NCBI RefSeq assembly: GCF_000017545.1
Contig: NC_009718.1
Span: forward strand, 1,488,001 to 1,552,000
Direction of reading: 5' to 3'
DNA length: 64,000 nt
DNA from: Fervidobacterium nodosum Rt17-B1
GTDB taxonomy: Bacteria; Thermotogota; Thermotogae; Thermotogales; Fervidobacteriaceae
Position 1 is the stretch's first letter, and each line of letters opens with the position of its first letter. The notes under the pieces are model-generated. The model saw only the letters and a list, made by a program, of their open reading frames with translations, was not told the origin of the DNA and made no database searches. Both the position numbers and the translations under genes were made by a program. This document shows, piece after piece, positions 8,635 to 17,857 of the stretch.

Positions 8635-9624
8635 ATGGAAGCTCTATATGTTTTTAAAGACTCATATCTAAGAAAGAAAAGCTCTGCGCTTTACATAGAA
8701 CCAAAATCTGAGGACCAAAAGCCGATCTATGTTCCATTAAAAAACATATCTTCAATAATGGTGTTCTCTGAAATAGAAATGAACAAGAAGACTCTTGAAT
8801 TGTTCTCATATTCGCAGGTTCCTGTGTTCTTTTTTAACTACAACGGAGAATACATCGGTTGCTTCTATCCAGTTGAAGAAAACAAAACGGGAGAAATGCT
8901 ACTACTCCAACTGCAACACTATCAAGACTTGGAAAAGCGCATAATAATAGCACGAGAGATATTATACGGAGTGGCGGACAATATCTTGAAAATTTTGAAA
9001 AGTTACAAAAACGACTTTCCCGAGATAAACGAAAAAATCGAAATGATAGAGAAACTCAAAAAAACTTACCATCGGCAAGAAGAAATAGCTTCATTGATGG
9101 CTATAGAAGGCAATATACGCAAGAACTATTACGAAGCACTTGGTGTTATATTCTCGAAAAAAGATTTCACATTCCAAGAAAGAACAGCAAGACCTCCAGC
9201 GGACGAAATAAATGCGATGATTAGCTTTGGCAATACCATATTGTACAACGTCGTGCTTTCAGAAATATTCAAAACGTCGCTTGAACCTGCAATAAGTTTT
9301 CTGCACGAACCCAACAAAAGGAAATTCTCGTTACAGCTTGACATTGCAGAAATATTTAAACCTATCATTGTTGACCGAACAATTTTGACTCTTGTTAACC
9401 GTTCAATGATTAAGAAAGACGACTTTAAGAAAGTGGAAGGGGGGGTTTATCTTAACGAAACTGGGAAAAAGAAGTTTGTTAAAGCACTCGAGGAGAAATT
9501 ATCTGAAACTATTGACTACGAGAACGGTCAAAGAATGTCATGGAGAACGGTGATACGTTATGAATGCTACAAGCTCATCAGGCACTTGAAAGAAGAACAG
9601 GCTTACCAAGCATTTAGGTGGTAA
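8635..9624 (+). CDS. cas1: CRISPR integrase Cas1
   Basis: A 329-residue Cas1, the metal-dependent integrase that inserts new spacers with Cas2. The N-terminal beta domain is followed by the helical catalytic domain with the expected metal ligands: Glu158 (MAIEGN), His224 (FLHEPN), Asp236 and Glu239 (LDIAEIF). AGGAGG precedes the ATG. It opens the cas gene run but has its own candidate promoter (site A) in the 100-base gap after calpL. That suggests acquisition can be driven separately from the upstream effectors. Csm genes follow on the same strand. Confidence 0.95.
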   Translation: MEALYVFKDSYLRKKSSALYIEPKSEDQKPIYVPLKNISSIMVFSEIEMNKKTLELFSYSQVPVFFFNYNGEYIGCFYPVEENKTGEMLLLQLQHYQDLEKRIIIAREILYGVADNILKILKSYKNDFPEINEKIEMIEKLKKTYHRQEEIASLMAIEGNIRKNYYEALGVIFSKKDFTFQERTARPPADEINAMISFGNTILYNVVLSEIFKTSLEPAISFLHEPNKRKFSLQLDIAEIFKPIIVDRTILTLVNRSMIKKDDFKKVEGGVYLNETGKKKFVKALEEKLSETIDYENGQRMSWRTVIRYECYKLIRHLKEEQAYQAFRW

Positions 9625-9645
9625 GCAAAGTGAGGGGGCAGATAT

Positions 9646-12138
9646 ATGGCCATTAACAATGCAACACAGAAGTACAAAGATATGCTTTACCTTGCTTCGC
9701 TCTTTCACGACATCGGAAAATTCAGACAAAGAGCATCGATGGATGAAAAACTGAAGCGAAAGATAAAGGAAGAGTATGGATTTCAAATGTCTGAAAATTT
9801 AACAGGACTCGCTCATCAGTATGTTGGAGCGTACGTTTACAAGAGCTCAAAACTTCCTTACAGAGAGTTAGTCTCAGCCATTATCTCAAAACATCACGAA
9901 AGAATATCAACCATCACGAGTGAAAATGAATTGATCACCAGGGTTGTAAGTATAGCTGACAAACTCTCATCTGCCGAAAGAGAGGATTACGGTACTCAGT
10001 CAGATGTTAGAATAAAACTTATGAAATCAATAATCTCTACAGTCTCGCTAAGTGGTCGTTCTAAAGATGGTTATTTTAGAAAACTGTCCAAATTCTCTGA
10101 TGCATACGAACCTGTTAATGAAGAAGAAGCAGTTCGTACCAATTATGAAAAAGAATATGGAGCACTTTGGAAGGAGTTTGAACAATTAATTCAGGATCCT
10201 GAGTTTGAAGCATCAAACAATGAAGTCCTTGAAAGATTATACTATATTCTAAAAGAATACACATCAAATGTGCCTTCCGCTTTTTACTACAGTGAACCTG
10301 ATATATCTCTATTCTCGCATGCGACTTCAACGGCAGCGATAGCTGTAGCTCTCTACAAGCAATTCGAAGACGACTTGTTTGTAAAGCAGAATGACAGATT
10401 TATGAAAGCAGCTGGTATTCTTGACGGAATAGAAAACTTGGTACGTAAGTATTGGAAAAACGAAGCTTCTCAACCAGATGCCAGTGACAAGGAAGTATTC
10501 GGAGTAATAAAGGGTGACATATCTGGAATACAAGATTTTATATACAAAACCTCTTGGCAAAACGGTCTCAAAAAGCTTAGAGCCAGGTCATTCTTTATCG
10601 CATACCTTTCAGAAATCATAGCCAGATACATTATTGAGAAAGAAGGGCTGTACCAATCAAATATCCTTTACTGCGGTGGCGGGCACTTCTACTTGCTTGT
10701 TCCAGCCAAAACAATCGACAGGTTAGAGGAATACCAAAGGGATATAGATGAAAAAATGTACAAAGCGTTTGGAATAGACTTGGCTATTTTACTTGGTGGA
10801 ATAAAGATCAACATACACGACCTCATTGAATTCAAAGTCCATGACGAACTTGCAAAGATTCTTGAGGAAAAGAAAAACAAGAAATTTGAGAGCGTAATAG
10901 ACCTTGAAATGTTTATTCCTGAAGACTTCTCAGGTCCAAGATGTCCGTACTGCGGAAGAAAAATGCTGCAGATTACAAGAAAGGAAGAACAAGAAGAAGC
11001 ATTTGAGTGCGTATTTTGTGAATCTTTTGCTGAACTTGGGAGAAAACTTGCAAACTCAGATTATCTCAAAATAGAAAAATGCCCGGAGCTGATCACACCA
11101 CCAGCGAACGTAGACGAAGTTTTCAAGATGTTCGGTTACGAACTAAAATTCAGTGATAATCCAGACAAATTTGCCTTTGCGATTGACAAAAAGACATACG
11201 ACCAAAACAAGGCAATGTACTTTACAAAGATGGCAACCTACGTCTACAAAAAGTCCGATAAAGACTACGAAATGACAGCCGACCTTGAAACTATAGCACG
11301 TGAAGCAGAAGGAGTTAAGAGATGGGGGATCTTAAGAGGGGACGTTGACAACCTTGGAAGAATATTCCAAACACTACAAGTGTCTGATAAAGAGAAAAGA
11401 ACCCCGATATCGTTTGTTTCAACACTCTCGTCAGAACTTGAAGCGTTCTTCAGCATCGTTCTTGAAAGGATGGTGGTTGAGAAACACCCAAAATGCAATG
11501 TCATATACTCAGGCGGCGACGACTTCATGATACTCGGTCCATGGAGCGAATTACCACTACTTGCAAGAGATATAACAAATGAATTTAGAAAATACAGCAA
11601 AAATGATGAGTTATCGATATCCATGGCAATAGCAGTGGCACCTTCAAGAAAATTCCCGGTCTACAAACTTGGAACGCTGGCTGGTGAGTATCTGGACGAC
11701 AAAGCGAAATCATATAAACGCACGTACAATAACAAAGAATTAGAAAAATCAGCCATCTACATGTTCGGGGGGTATGTAGGTTGGGAGGAGTTTGATAAGG
11801 TCTACAAACTCAACCAGCAACTTGAAGACATTATTTCACAAGGTGTTACAAGGAATATACTGCACGTGCTGAGCGCTTTTCTTGATAAACAGCAAGAAGG
11901 TGAACAACCAAAGATTTGGCGGCTATATTATTACGTAGGAAGACTCATGGAAAGGCAGGAAAACAGAGAAACAAAAGCTCTGATTCAAAGGTTTTTCAAT
12001 GAAATACTGGAGGAAGGTAACAGCAGATTATATGATAAATTGGGATTGGTAATTAAGTGGGTTCACGACAAAACGCGTAAAGTTGAAAGTGATGAAAATG
12101 GAAAAGCTTCTCAAAACAGAATGATAACGGAGGTGTAA
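9646..12138 (+). CDS. csm1: Cas10/Csm1, type III-A large subunit and cOA synthase
   Basis: An 830-residue Cas10 of the Csm1 family. It has an N-terminal HD nuclease domain (FHDIGKF, His21-Asp22, and SKHHERI further on), a first Palm domain, a zinc-binding linker with two CxxC pairs (CPYCG at 433-436 and CVFC about 25 residues later), and a second Palm domain with GGDD at 623-626, the cyclase active site. Cas10 cuts single-stranded DNA through HD and makes cyclic oligoadenylate from ATP when target RNA is bound. Both HD and GGDD are intact, as needed to feed the CARF and SAVED effectors here. GAGGGGG precedes the ATG; the gene follows cas1 by 21 bases. Confidence 0.95.
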   Translation: MAINNATQKYKDMLYLASLFHDIGKFRQRASMDEKLKRKIKEEYGFQMSENLTGLAHQYVGAYVYKSSKLPYRELVSAIISKHHERISTITSENELITRVVSIADKLSSAEREDYGTQSDVRIKLMKSIISTVSLSGRSKDGYFRKLSKFSDAYEPVNEEEAVRTNYEKEYGALWKEFEQLIQDPEFEASNNEVLERLYYILKEYTSNVPSAFYYSEPDISLFSHATSTAAIAVALYKQFEDDLFVKQNDRFMKAAGILDGIENLVRKYWKNEASQPDASDKEVFGVIKGDISGIQDFIYKTSWQNGLKKLRARSFFIAYLSEIIARYIIEKEGLYQSNILYCGGGHFYLLVPAKTIDRLEEYQRDIDEKMYKAFGIDLAILLGGIKINIHDLIEFKVHDELAKILEEKKNKKFESVIDLEMFIPEDFSGPRCPYCGRKMLQITRKEEQEEAFECVFCESFAELGRKLANSDYLKIEKCPELITPPANVDEVFKMFGYELKFSDNPDKFAFAIDKKTYDQNKAMYFTKMATYVYKKSDKDYEMTADLETIAREAEGVKRWGILRGDVDNLGRIFQTLQVSDKEKRTPISFVSTLSSELEAFFSIVLERMVVEKHPKCNVIYSGGDDFMILGPWSELPLLARDITNEFRKYSKNDELSISMAIAVAPSRKFPVYKLGTLAGEYLDDKAKSYKRTYNNKELEKSAIYMFGGYVGWEEFDKVYKLNQQLEDIISQGVTRNILHVLSAFLDKQQEGEQPKIWRLYYYVGRLMERQENRETKALIQRFFNEILEEGNSRLYDKLGLVIKWVHDKTRKVESDENGKASQNRMITEV

Positions 12139-12141
12139 AGT

Positions 12142-12609
12142 ATGCCGGAAAACAGAAATAATCAACACTCAACAGCTCACCAAACCTCATCGCCTTTGCA
12201 AAAATTGTTTGAAACGGTTGAAAGGGTGTTTAAGGGTATCGACATTAAAAACATTGATGGTAGTGTTTACAACCAACTAAATACATATGCCCATGACATA
12301 GGAAAAGAGCTATCACTCAATTCATCTAAATTGCGAAAATTCTATAACCATATCAAAAAACTGGAAATGGAGATTAGTGATCACAATAGCATAGTAAGAA
12401 AGCTCAACAAATTCATTGCCATAATGATGTATGATGTGGGAAGGGAAAATAATGAAGAACTAAAGAACTTTGCTTTAGGTATGAAGAAACTCGTAGACTT
12501 AGTGAAGTCGAGTAATGAACACGAAATAAAGAAGTTTTACAACATTTTCCTTGATTTCTTCGAATCACTTGTAGCTTACCATAGATACTATCATCCGGAA
12601 AGGTCTTAA
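12142..12609 (+). CDS. csm2: Csm2, type III-A small subunit
   Basis: A 155-residue, mostly helical protein in the csm2 position, three bases after csm1 (GGAGGTG site). Family signatures such as LNTYAHDIGKELS, SSKLRKFYNHIKKLE and the C-terminal AYHRYYHPE are visible. Csm2 forms the inner filament of the Csm complex along the crRNA-target duplex. The first 20 residues are Ser/Gln/His-rich and probably disordered. Identity rests on position and sequence; Csm2 is a fast-evolving family. Confidence 0.88.
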   Translation: MPENRNNQHSTAHQTSSPLQKLFETVERVFKGIDIKNIDGSVYNQLNTYAHDIGKELSLNSSKLRKFYNHIKKLEMEISDHNSIVRKLNKFIAIMMYDVGRENNEELKNFALGMKKLVDLVKSSNEHEIKKFYNIFLDFFESLVAYHRYYHPERS

Positions 12610-12662
12610 ATCTTTTAGGTCGGAAATTTGCAAGAAAATAAAAGCATAAGGGAGGAAATGGT

Positions 12663-13391
12663 ATGGCAGTAAAATCTTTCAAAGGTAAATACATTGTCAA
12701 GGCTGATATAAGACTCATAACAGGGTTGCACATAGGCACGAGTAAAGATGACCTTGAAATAGGAGGACTTGATAACCCAGTCATCAAAGATCCCGAAGGA
12801 AAACCATACATCCCAGGTAGCACACTAAAAGGAAAACTAAGGGTGTTAAGTGAGTTCTTCAACGGAAAAGTGGATGAATCTGGTAAACCTCACGCATGTG
12901 ATGATGAGAAATGTGTCGTGTGTGGACTATTCGGTACAGGAATTCTTAGAACAGAGAGCAAAACACTTTATTTGAGAAGGCTCATAGTTAGAGATGCATA
13001 CATAGATCCAGAATCTTTGAAAGACCTGGAGGAATACTTGGAAACAAAATGGACAGAGGTGAAACACGAAAACATGATAAACAGACTAACATCAAGGGCT
13101 AATCCTCGACCTCAGGAGCGAGTTCCGGCAGGGGCAGTTTTCAAGGCAGAGTTTGTAGTCAATATATTTGAAGGAGACAACGAGGACTACCTGAATGAAC
13201 TCTTGAAAATAATGAAACTCTTGGAAGATGATTACATAGGTGGCAGTGGTTCAAGAGGTTACGGAAAAATAAAATTCGAGAACATAAAAATAATCAAAAG
13301 AGAAAAGGATTACTACACTGGAGATAAAGAAGAGAGAACGATTAAGGAGATCAAATGTTTAGAGGACGTGGCGATTAAGAGTTCACACTAA
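12663..13391 (+). CDS. csm3: Csm3, type III-A backbone RNase
   Basis: A 242-residue RAMP protein forming the Csm backbone and cutting target RNA at 6-nt steps. The catalytic Asp is Asp37 in IGGLDNPVI. The thumb and RAMP glycine loops are present (GSTLKGKLRVL and GGSGSRGYGKIKF). A cysteine cluster HACDDEKCVVCGLFG (about 79-93) fits the zinc site of Csm3. GGGAGG precedes the ATG. It sits between csm2 and csm4 in the canonical order, with short gaps. Confidence 0.95.
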   Translation: MAVKSFKGKYIVKADIRLITGLHIGTSKDDLEIGGLDNPVIKDPEGKPYIPGSTLKGKLRVLSEFFNGKVDESGKPHACDDEKCVVCGLFGTGILRTESKTLYLRRLIVRDAYIDPESLKDLEEYLETKWTEVKHENMINRLTSRANPRPQERVPAGAVFKAEFVVNIFEGDNEDYLNELLKIMKLLEDDYIGGSGSRGYGKIKFENIKIIKREKDYYTGDKEERTIKEIKCLEDVAIKSSH

Positions 13392-13435
13392 GCTCCGTAA
13401 GTTTCTTATCAATTCAAAACAAACTGTAGGATGTG

Positions 13436-14407
13436 ATGCATATGCTAACCTATCGGGTAAAGCTTAGATTCAAGGGACCGATTCATATTGGATACCTTGA
13501 TAGAGTATTTGAAGTTTCTGATGCTACGATTCATGCAGATACCATCTTCTCAGGGCTCATTAACTCTTATAACTTACTTTTCGGAAGTGAGAAAACTAAG
13601 GAACTACTTGGGAAAATAGACAATAGTCACTCAGAGCTACTTTTATCGTCGACATTCTTTTACGTAGGAGACAAATATTTTCTTCCAAAACCAAAGGGTG
13701 AAACATTTGGTTTAGAGAATAAAATTGAACAAGTTAAGAAAATTAAGAAGATTAAGTTCGTTGAAGACAAGGTATTACTGGAGAATTCATCGCTTAGCGA
13801 AGAAAACATAGATATACCCTTCATACTCTCAGGAAAAGCCGATGCAGCGATTGCGAAGTTCTATGAAGTTCTAGAACGTCCGAGAGTCATGGTTGCGCGG
13901 GATTATTCTCAATCGAACCTGTTTTATTTCTCTGAAGTCCATTTCAAAGAGGGCAGTGGGCTATGGTTTTACTTAAAAGTTAGCGACGATATAGAAAAAG
14001 AAGTATTGGCGGCTTTGAAACTGCTTTCCGATGAAGGAATAGGCGGAGACAGAACTTACGGCTTTGGCCAATTTGAGTATGATTTAACACAGGTGAATCT
14101 TCCAGAACAAGGAGAGAACTATTTACTTCTCTCACCATATATTCCAGATTCGGAAGATTACGAAGAAAACTCGAAAGAAATCACAAAGCTTGCAAAGGCG
14201 TACGAACTACGATACAGAACAGGTTACATCCACAACAGCGACAAAAAGGCAAAAAGAGTGACAATGTTCGCAGAAGGAAGTGTATTCACAAAACCAGTAA
14301 AAGGAAAAATACTTGACGTAACACCCGACAACTTCGAATACGATTACAGAATATACAGATACGGGAAAGCATTCCTACTCCCGTTTAAAGGGGGTACAAA
14401 CACATGA
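13436..14407 (+). CDS. csm4: Csm4, crRNA 5'-end binding RAMP
   Basis: A RAMP protein of about 323 residues at the csm4 position. It opens with the family-type strand YRVKLRFKGPIHIGY and HADTIFSGLINSY, and has the glycine loop DEGIGGDRTYGFGQFE (about residues 196-211) that holds the crRNA 5' tag and contacts Csm1. Three in-frame starts compete: GTG 13433, ATG 13436 and ATG 13442. GTAGG at 13426-13430 favours 13436. Its last codons overlap csm5 by four bases (ATGA), indicating translational coupling. Confidence 0.92.
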   Translation: MHMLTYRVKLRFKGPIHIGYLDRVFEVSDATIHADTIFSGLINSYNLLFGSEKTKELLGKIDNSHSELLLSSTFFYVGDKYFLPKPKGETFGLENKIEQVKKIKKIKFVEDKVLLENSSLSEENIDIPFILSGKADAAIAKFYEVLERPRVMVARDYSQSNLFYFSEVHFKEGSGLWFYLKVSDDIEKEVLAALKLLSDEGIGGDRTYGFGQFEYDLTQVNLPEQGENYLLLSPYIPDSEDYEENSKEITKLAKAYELRYRTGYIHNSDKKAKRVTMFAEGSVFTKPVKGKILDVTPDNFEYDYRIYRYGKAFLLPFKGGTNT

Positions 14408-15549
14408 GGTTGAGAATTGAGCCAGTCTCTCCTGTATATATAGGCTCAGGTGAGAAAATAGGTAAGTTTGAAATGCTAATTCGTGGTGACAAAACATACG
14501 TTTTAGATTTTGACAAACTAATGTCTAAGAACAATTTTGTGGAATATTTTGTTGCAAACATTGATATAATCCTTGAACCGTCAAAAAAAGACATAGCCCT
14601 GGAAAAAATATTCAAAGCTCTAAAAATGAACGTCGAAGATTATACAAAATTTGTCTTTCAAACCATCATGGATGAAGAGTCTGCCAAGACTTTACAGATT
14701 AGTAAATTCATACACTCAGCAAACAGAAGATACATCCCCGGAACATCGATTAAAGGTGCACTTCGAACGATGTTAATCAAGGCTACGTCACTAAGAGAAA
14801 AAATGACAAGAAAATTTGGAGATAACAATTCGGTCAACGACATCAGAAAAAATGCAATCGAATCTGAATTGGTAGGTTTTCCGCAGCAGTCCATATTTAA
14901 ATTTCTAAGAGTTTCGGATAGTACTTTCATCGATAGCAGATACATCAACGTGAAAAAGGTGGAGATAATTCACCTTTCAAATGTAAGGGCTCAGATACCG
15001 CAGTTTATCGAGGCATGGTTACCTGAAAACAATACAGACGGCCAGAGCAATTCTGTAGAGGTAACCGTCGAATTTAAGAACGACTTATACAGATTAGCGT
15101 TGGAAAAAAGAAATATTTCAAGAATATGTGCTATTCCAGAGCTCGCCGCAATACTTACGCAAAAGGACAAGTTTATTGCTGCAATGAAGAAGGCAAATAA
15201 CGAAGTTATTCGGATCGAGAAAGAAAAGATCAGTAAACTTAAAGATTTTTCAGATCAAAACAGGCAGCAGATAAAAAAAGTACTCCAAACTTTCTATGAT
15301 GATATCGAAGCTCAGAATGAGCAACTTCAAGACTCATTCTTCCTCAGACTTGGTGGACATACTGGATTTTATTCAAAGACAATTTTCGAGAAACCTCTTT
15401 CTGGAGAGCTGGTCAGATTCTTGGGAAGATTTGGATACAGAAATCTGAACATGAACGAATTTCCGATAACCACAAAAATTGTCTGGCTTTCGCCTTCTCC
15501 GAACGAAGTGAAGCCACTTGGATGGGTTAAAGTTACAGTCTTAGATTAA
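14404..15549 (+). CDS. csm5: Csm5, crRNA 3'-side RAMP
   Basis: A 381-residue Csm5, which caps the Csm complex at the 3' side of crRNA and recruits maturation nucleases. Family features: RIEPVSPVYIGSGEKIGKFE at the start, YIPGTSIKGALRTML (about 116-130), and the late glycine-rich LRLGGHTGFYSKT. The ATG overlaps the end of csm4. It is the last clear Csm subunit, so the complex encoded here (Csm1-5) is complete. Confidence 0.92.
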   Translation: MRLRIEPVSPVYIGSGEKIGKFEMLIRGDKTYVLDFDKLMSKNNFVEYFVANIDIILEPSKKDIALEKIFKALKMNVEDYTKFVFQTIMDEESAKTLQISKFIHSANRRYIPGTSIKGALRTMLIKATSLREKMTRKFGDNNSVNDIRKNAIESELVGFPQQSIFKFLRVSDSTFIDSRYINVKKVEIIHLSNVRAQIPQFIEAWLPENNTDGQSNSVEVTVEFKNDLYRLALEKRNISRICAIPELAAILTQKDKFIAAMKKANNEVIRIEKEKISKLKDFSDQNRQQIKKVLQTFYDDIEAQNEQLQDSFFLRLGGHTGFYSKTIFEKPLSGELVRFLGRFGYRNLNMNEFPITTKIVWLSPSPNEVKPLGWVKVTVLD

Positions 15550-15567
15550 CAAATTGGAGGAATGGAT

Positions 15568-16167
15568 TTGATTGAGATTATCACTGAATGGAACTTTCAG
15601 GCTCCAAGAACTATCACTACAGAGGATATTAAGTTAGTTTACAATACATTAGACGAAGAATTCTTGTCAGTTTCTCATTTTCTCTCTAAGAAATATTACC
15701 CTTACGAAAAAGGTTACTACGTCTTTGGAAAGACCTATTTGAAGATTCGAACCTATGAATCACGGGTTGGTTCCATTGCGAAGAAACTCATTAAGCTGTT
15801 CATAAACGGAACCAGCCCTTGTTCCATCTCAATACAAGAAATCAGTCCAAATTCAGAGGGGTTTATCATTGCAAACAAAGAACTTGGAGAACTAAACTAT
15901 GACGAAGTTTTATCACATATTGAGGATTGCTATTTTTCATTAGCAGAACGGTTATACAACGGTTTTTATCAGAAGAAGCTCATTCCAGTTATAACGAATT
16001 ACAAAAGCAATCTTTACCGAATCCAGCTTTTTGGCGATGAGAAAGTGATAGAATTATTCAATATCGTAGGGCTTAATATTTTTGGAAAAAGATTATTCTT
16101 CTACCACAAGGAAGAACTTGGGGAATTAGAAAAGCTCTCAAACAAAATTAAGGAGGTTTTAATTTGA
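15568..16167 (+). CDS. Unrecognised protein between csm5 and cas6
   Basis: A protein of about 199 residues that I cannot assign. It lies 18 bases after csm5 and overlaps cas6 by four bases (TTGA), so it is translated within the csm-cas6 operon. It is mixed alpha/beta, without signal peptide, membrane segment, Cys pairs or a nuclease motif that I can name; aromatic and Lys/Glu residues are frequent. The ATG at 15562 lies only one base after GGAGG; TTG 15568 has correct spacing and is preferred. It could be a divergent RAMP-like or accessory Csm factor, but nothing in the sequence proves that. Confidence 0.75.
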   Translation: MIEIITEWNFQAPRTITTEDIKLVYNTLDEEFLSVSHFLSKKYYPYEKGYYVFGKTYLKIRTYESRVGSIAKKLIKLFINGTSPCSISIQEISPNSEGFIIANKELGELNYDEVLSHIEDCYFSLAERLYNGFYQKKLIPVITNYKSNLYRIQLFGDEKVIELFNIVGLNIFGKRLFFYHKEELGELEKLSNKIKEVLI

Positions 16168-16907
16168 GGTTATATATCAAATTCAGCTTCGAACAGCTCG
16201 AACTTCCAACCGAATACAACAACATTTTGCAAGGGTTCGTATACAACATCATTAGTGAGGAGAAATACAGGAAATTCCTTCATGACAAAGGCTATCAACT
16301 CGGTAAACGAACTTACAAACTATTTAGCTTCTCAAGATTGCTTGGTAAATTCGAGCTTAATAAAGAAAATAAGACCATCAAGTTTTTAAACGAAGCGAAG
16401 TTGATAATATCTTCTTATGATACTTTACTTGCTGAGTTCATAATTGAAAAAGTAGGAACATTTGATAGCCTAAGAATAGGTCGTAATATTGTTCGACCAG
16501 AGAAAATCGAAATCTTTGAATTTCCACAAACCCAAAAAATCGTCGTATCAACAAAATCTCCAATAACAGTTTACTCGACGATCGAAAAAGATGACGGAAA
16601 GAAATTCACAAAATTTCATTCACCAAACGAAGATGATTTTATAAGGATTCTTAAAGAAAACCTTTTAAGAAAATACCAAACAATACACGAAACGCCGTTT
16701 AAAGGAGAGCTTCATATTGAAAACATAGCGGAAAAACCAAAAAAAGTGATATTGCAGTACAAGAACAGGAAGCTTGATGGATGGATAACCGTTCTAAAGC
16801 TCGAAGGGGATTACGAGATACTAAAAATAGCCTACGACACAGGATTAGGTTCCAAAAACTCTGCAGGATTTGGTTGCATCGAACTGGTAGACAAAGTACT
16901 GACTTAA
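16164..16907 (+). CDS. cas6: Cas6, crRNA-processing endoribonuclease
   Basis: A 247-residue Cas6 with the double-ferredoxin RAMP fold. It cuts the repeat RNA to make crRNAs with an 8-nt 5' tag. The diagnostic C-terminal glycine-rich loop reads GLGSKNSAGFGCIELV (about residues 228-243). A His in the N-terminal domain (FLHDKGY, near residue 39) is a possible catalytic residue. TTG start with AGGAGG at 16151-16156, overlapping the previous gene. It ends two bases before the stop of the reversed gene that follows. Confidence 0.92.
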   Translation: MRLYIKFSFEQLELPTEYNNILQGFVYNIISEEKYRKFLHDKGYQLGKRTYKLFSFSRLLGKFELNKENKTIKFLNEAKLIISSYDTLLAEFIIEKVGTFDSLRIGRNIVRPEKIEIFEFPQTQKIVVSTKSPITVYSTIEKDDGKKFTKFHSPNEDDFIRILKENLLRKYQTIHETPFKGELHIENIAEKPKKVILQYKNRKLDGWITVLKLEGDYEILKIAYDTGLGSKNSAGFGCIELVDKVLT

Positions 16908-16909
16908 GG

Positions 16910-17212
16910 TCAGTAGATTAAGTATCTGGAATTCCGTATAATACCACTTTCTTCAGCTGCTTCACGCAACTTGTATTTTGGTATCAAGTCTGAAAGGGCG
17001 ACAGTCTTAACATGTAATAAAGCATAGAAAGTTTTTGGATCCATATCACAGCCCAGTTTAATGGAAAACGAAAATGGCAACCGACCTTTGTATAATAGCT
17101 TACCGTTGAATATAATTGCACCCGGCATAGTTACTAAATCATCGCTAAGAAAGACATTTGCTACTTTACTATCAATCTCAATTATCAAATCGTTGAATCT
17201 CATTATAGCCAT
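16910..17212 (-). CDS. Small unknown protein, reversed inside the cas cluster
   Basis: A 100-residue frame on the opposite strand between cas6 and cas2. An excellent GGAGG site lies eight bases before its ATG, so it is very likely real. The product looks like a small beta-rich cytoplasmic protein (RFNDLIIEID, VTMPGAIIFNGKLLYKG). No known family is recognised. It is convergent with cas6 (two bases between stops) and its 5' region overlaps the cas2 upstream region. Its messenger would be antisense to any cas6-cas2 read-through. A second in-frame ATG (MRFND) three codons in is possible. Confidence 0.65.
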   Translation of the reverse strand: MAIMRFNDLIIEIDSKVANVFLSDDLVTMPGAIIFNGKLLYKGRLPFSFSIKLGCDMDPKTFYALLHVKTVALSDLIPKYKLREAAEESGIIRNSRYLIY

Positions 17213-17260
17213 TCTTTCTACCTCCGTTACAAAAAATTTGAAAGTGAGGTGTTTACGGTA

Positions 17261-17539
17261 ATGTCAAGGAGAATACTGCTTGTTTATGACGTCAACGAAA
17301 AAAGAGTGGCAAAAGTTCACAGATTGTTACTAAGATACTTAGTATGGCGGCAGAACTCAACTTTCGAAGGAAAACTAACCAATGGCGCTATAAAAGAAAT
17401 GATAAGAAAAATATCAAGATACATAAAACCTGAAGAAAATGATGGGGTTGCGATATATTACCTTTCCTCAAAAGACAGTGTAACAGTAGAAATTCTTGGA
17501 ACTGACAAAGGAAACAAATTCTCGAACTTTATAGAATAA
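17261..17539 (+). CDS. cas2: Cas2 (first copy)
   Basis: A 92-residue Cas2, partner of Cas1 in spacer integration. It has the Cas2 signature RILLVYDVNEKRVAKVHRLL, with Asp10 at the usual metal site, followed by RQNSTFEGKLT. The reading frame extends to GTG 17249, but ATG 17261 matches family N termini and has GAGGTG ten bases upstream. It faces the second cas2 head-on with 17 bases between stops and no obvious terminator. Confidence 0.92.
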   Translation: MSRRILLVYDVNEKRVAKVHRLLLRYLVWRQNSTFEGKLTNGAIKEMIRKISRYIKPEENDGVAIYYLSSKDSVTVEILGTDKGNKFSNFIE

Positions 17540-17556
17540 AGAGCCCTCTAAGTTTG

Positions 17557-17820
17557 TTACTCTATCATAGACTTTTCACCTTGCGCTTCCCCGATGATCA
17601 GCTTATGAGGCGCACTTCCTGTTTTTATTATGTAAAAATAAATACTGTCGTACTCTTCATCAATTACCTTTCTTAGCTCAGACTTTAACATACTATACTG
17701 CTCCTGAGTGAGATAACCTTCAAAAGCAGATCTAAGAACTTGGTGGAGATACTTTCGGCATATTTTCAAGACCTTTCGACACCGCCTCACTTCAACATCG
17801 TAGACAACTATAAAGTACAT
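17557..17820 (-). CDS. cas2: Cas2 (second copy, reverse strand)
   Basis: An 87-residue Cas2 read from the leader side: MYFIVVYDVEVRRCRKVL with Asp8, then RSAFEGYLTQEQ and DSIYFYIIKTG. The frame is open 33 codons further upstream, but ATG 17820 has GGGAGG and begins at the family N terminus. It is clearly diverged from the plus-strand cas2, so it is not a recent duplication. Candidate promoter site D lies 39 bases upstream on the same strand. Only one cas1 is present in the window. Confidence 0.9.
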   Translation of the reverse strand: MYFIVVYDVEVRRCRKVLKICRKYLHQVLRSAFEGYLTQEQYSMLKSELRKVIDEEYDSIYFYIIKTGSAPHKLIIGEAQGEKSMIE

Positions 17821-17857
17821 ACCCTTTCGTCCTCCCAATCTCATCTCTAAATTTAAA

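Noticed and set aside
17204-17228. CGTT before the plus-strand cas2 as a sigma-factor site
   Set aside because: The expected -35 position reads TATAG rather than GTCAG.
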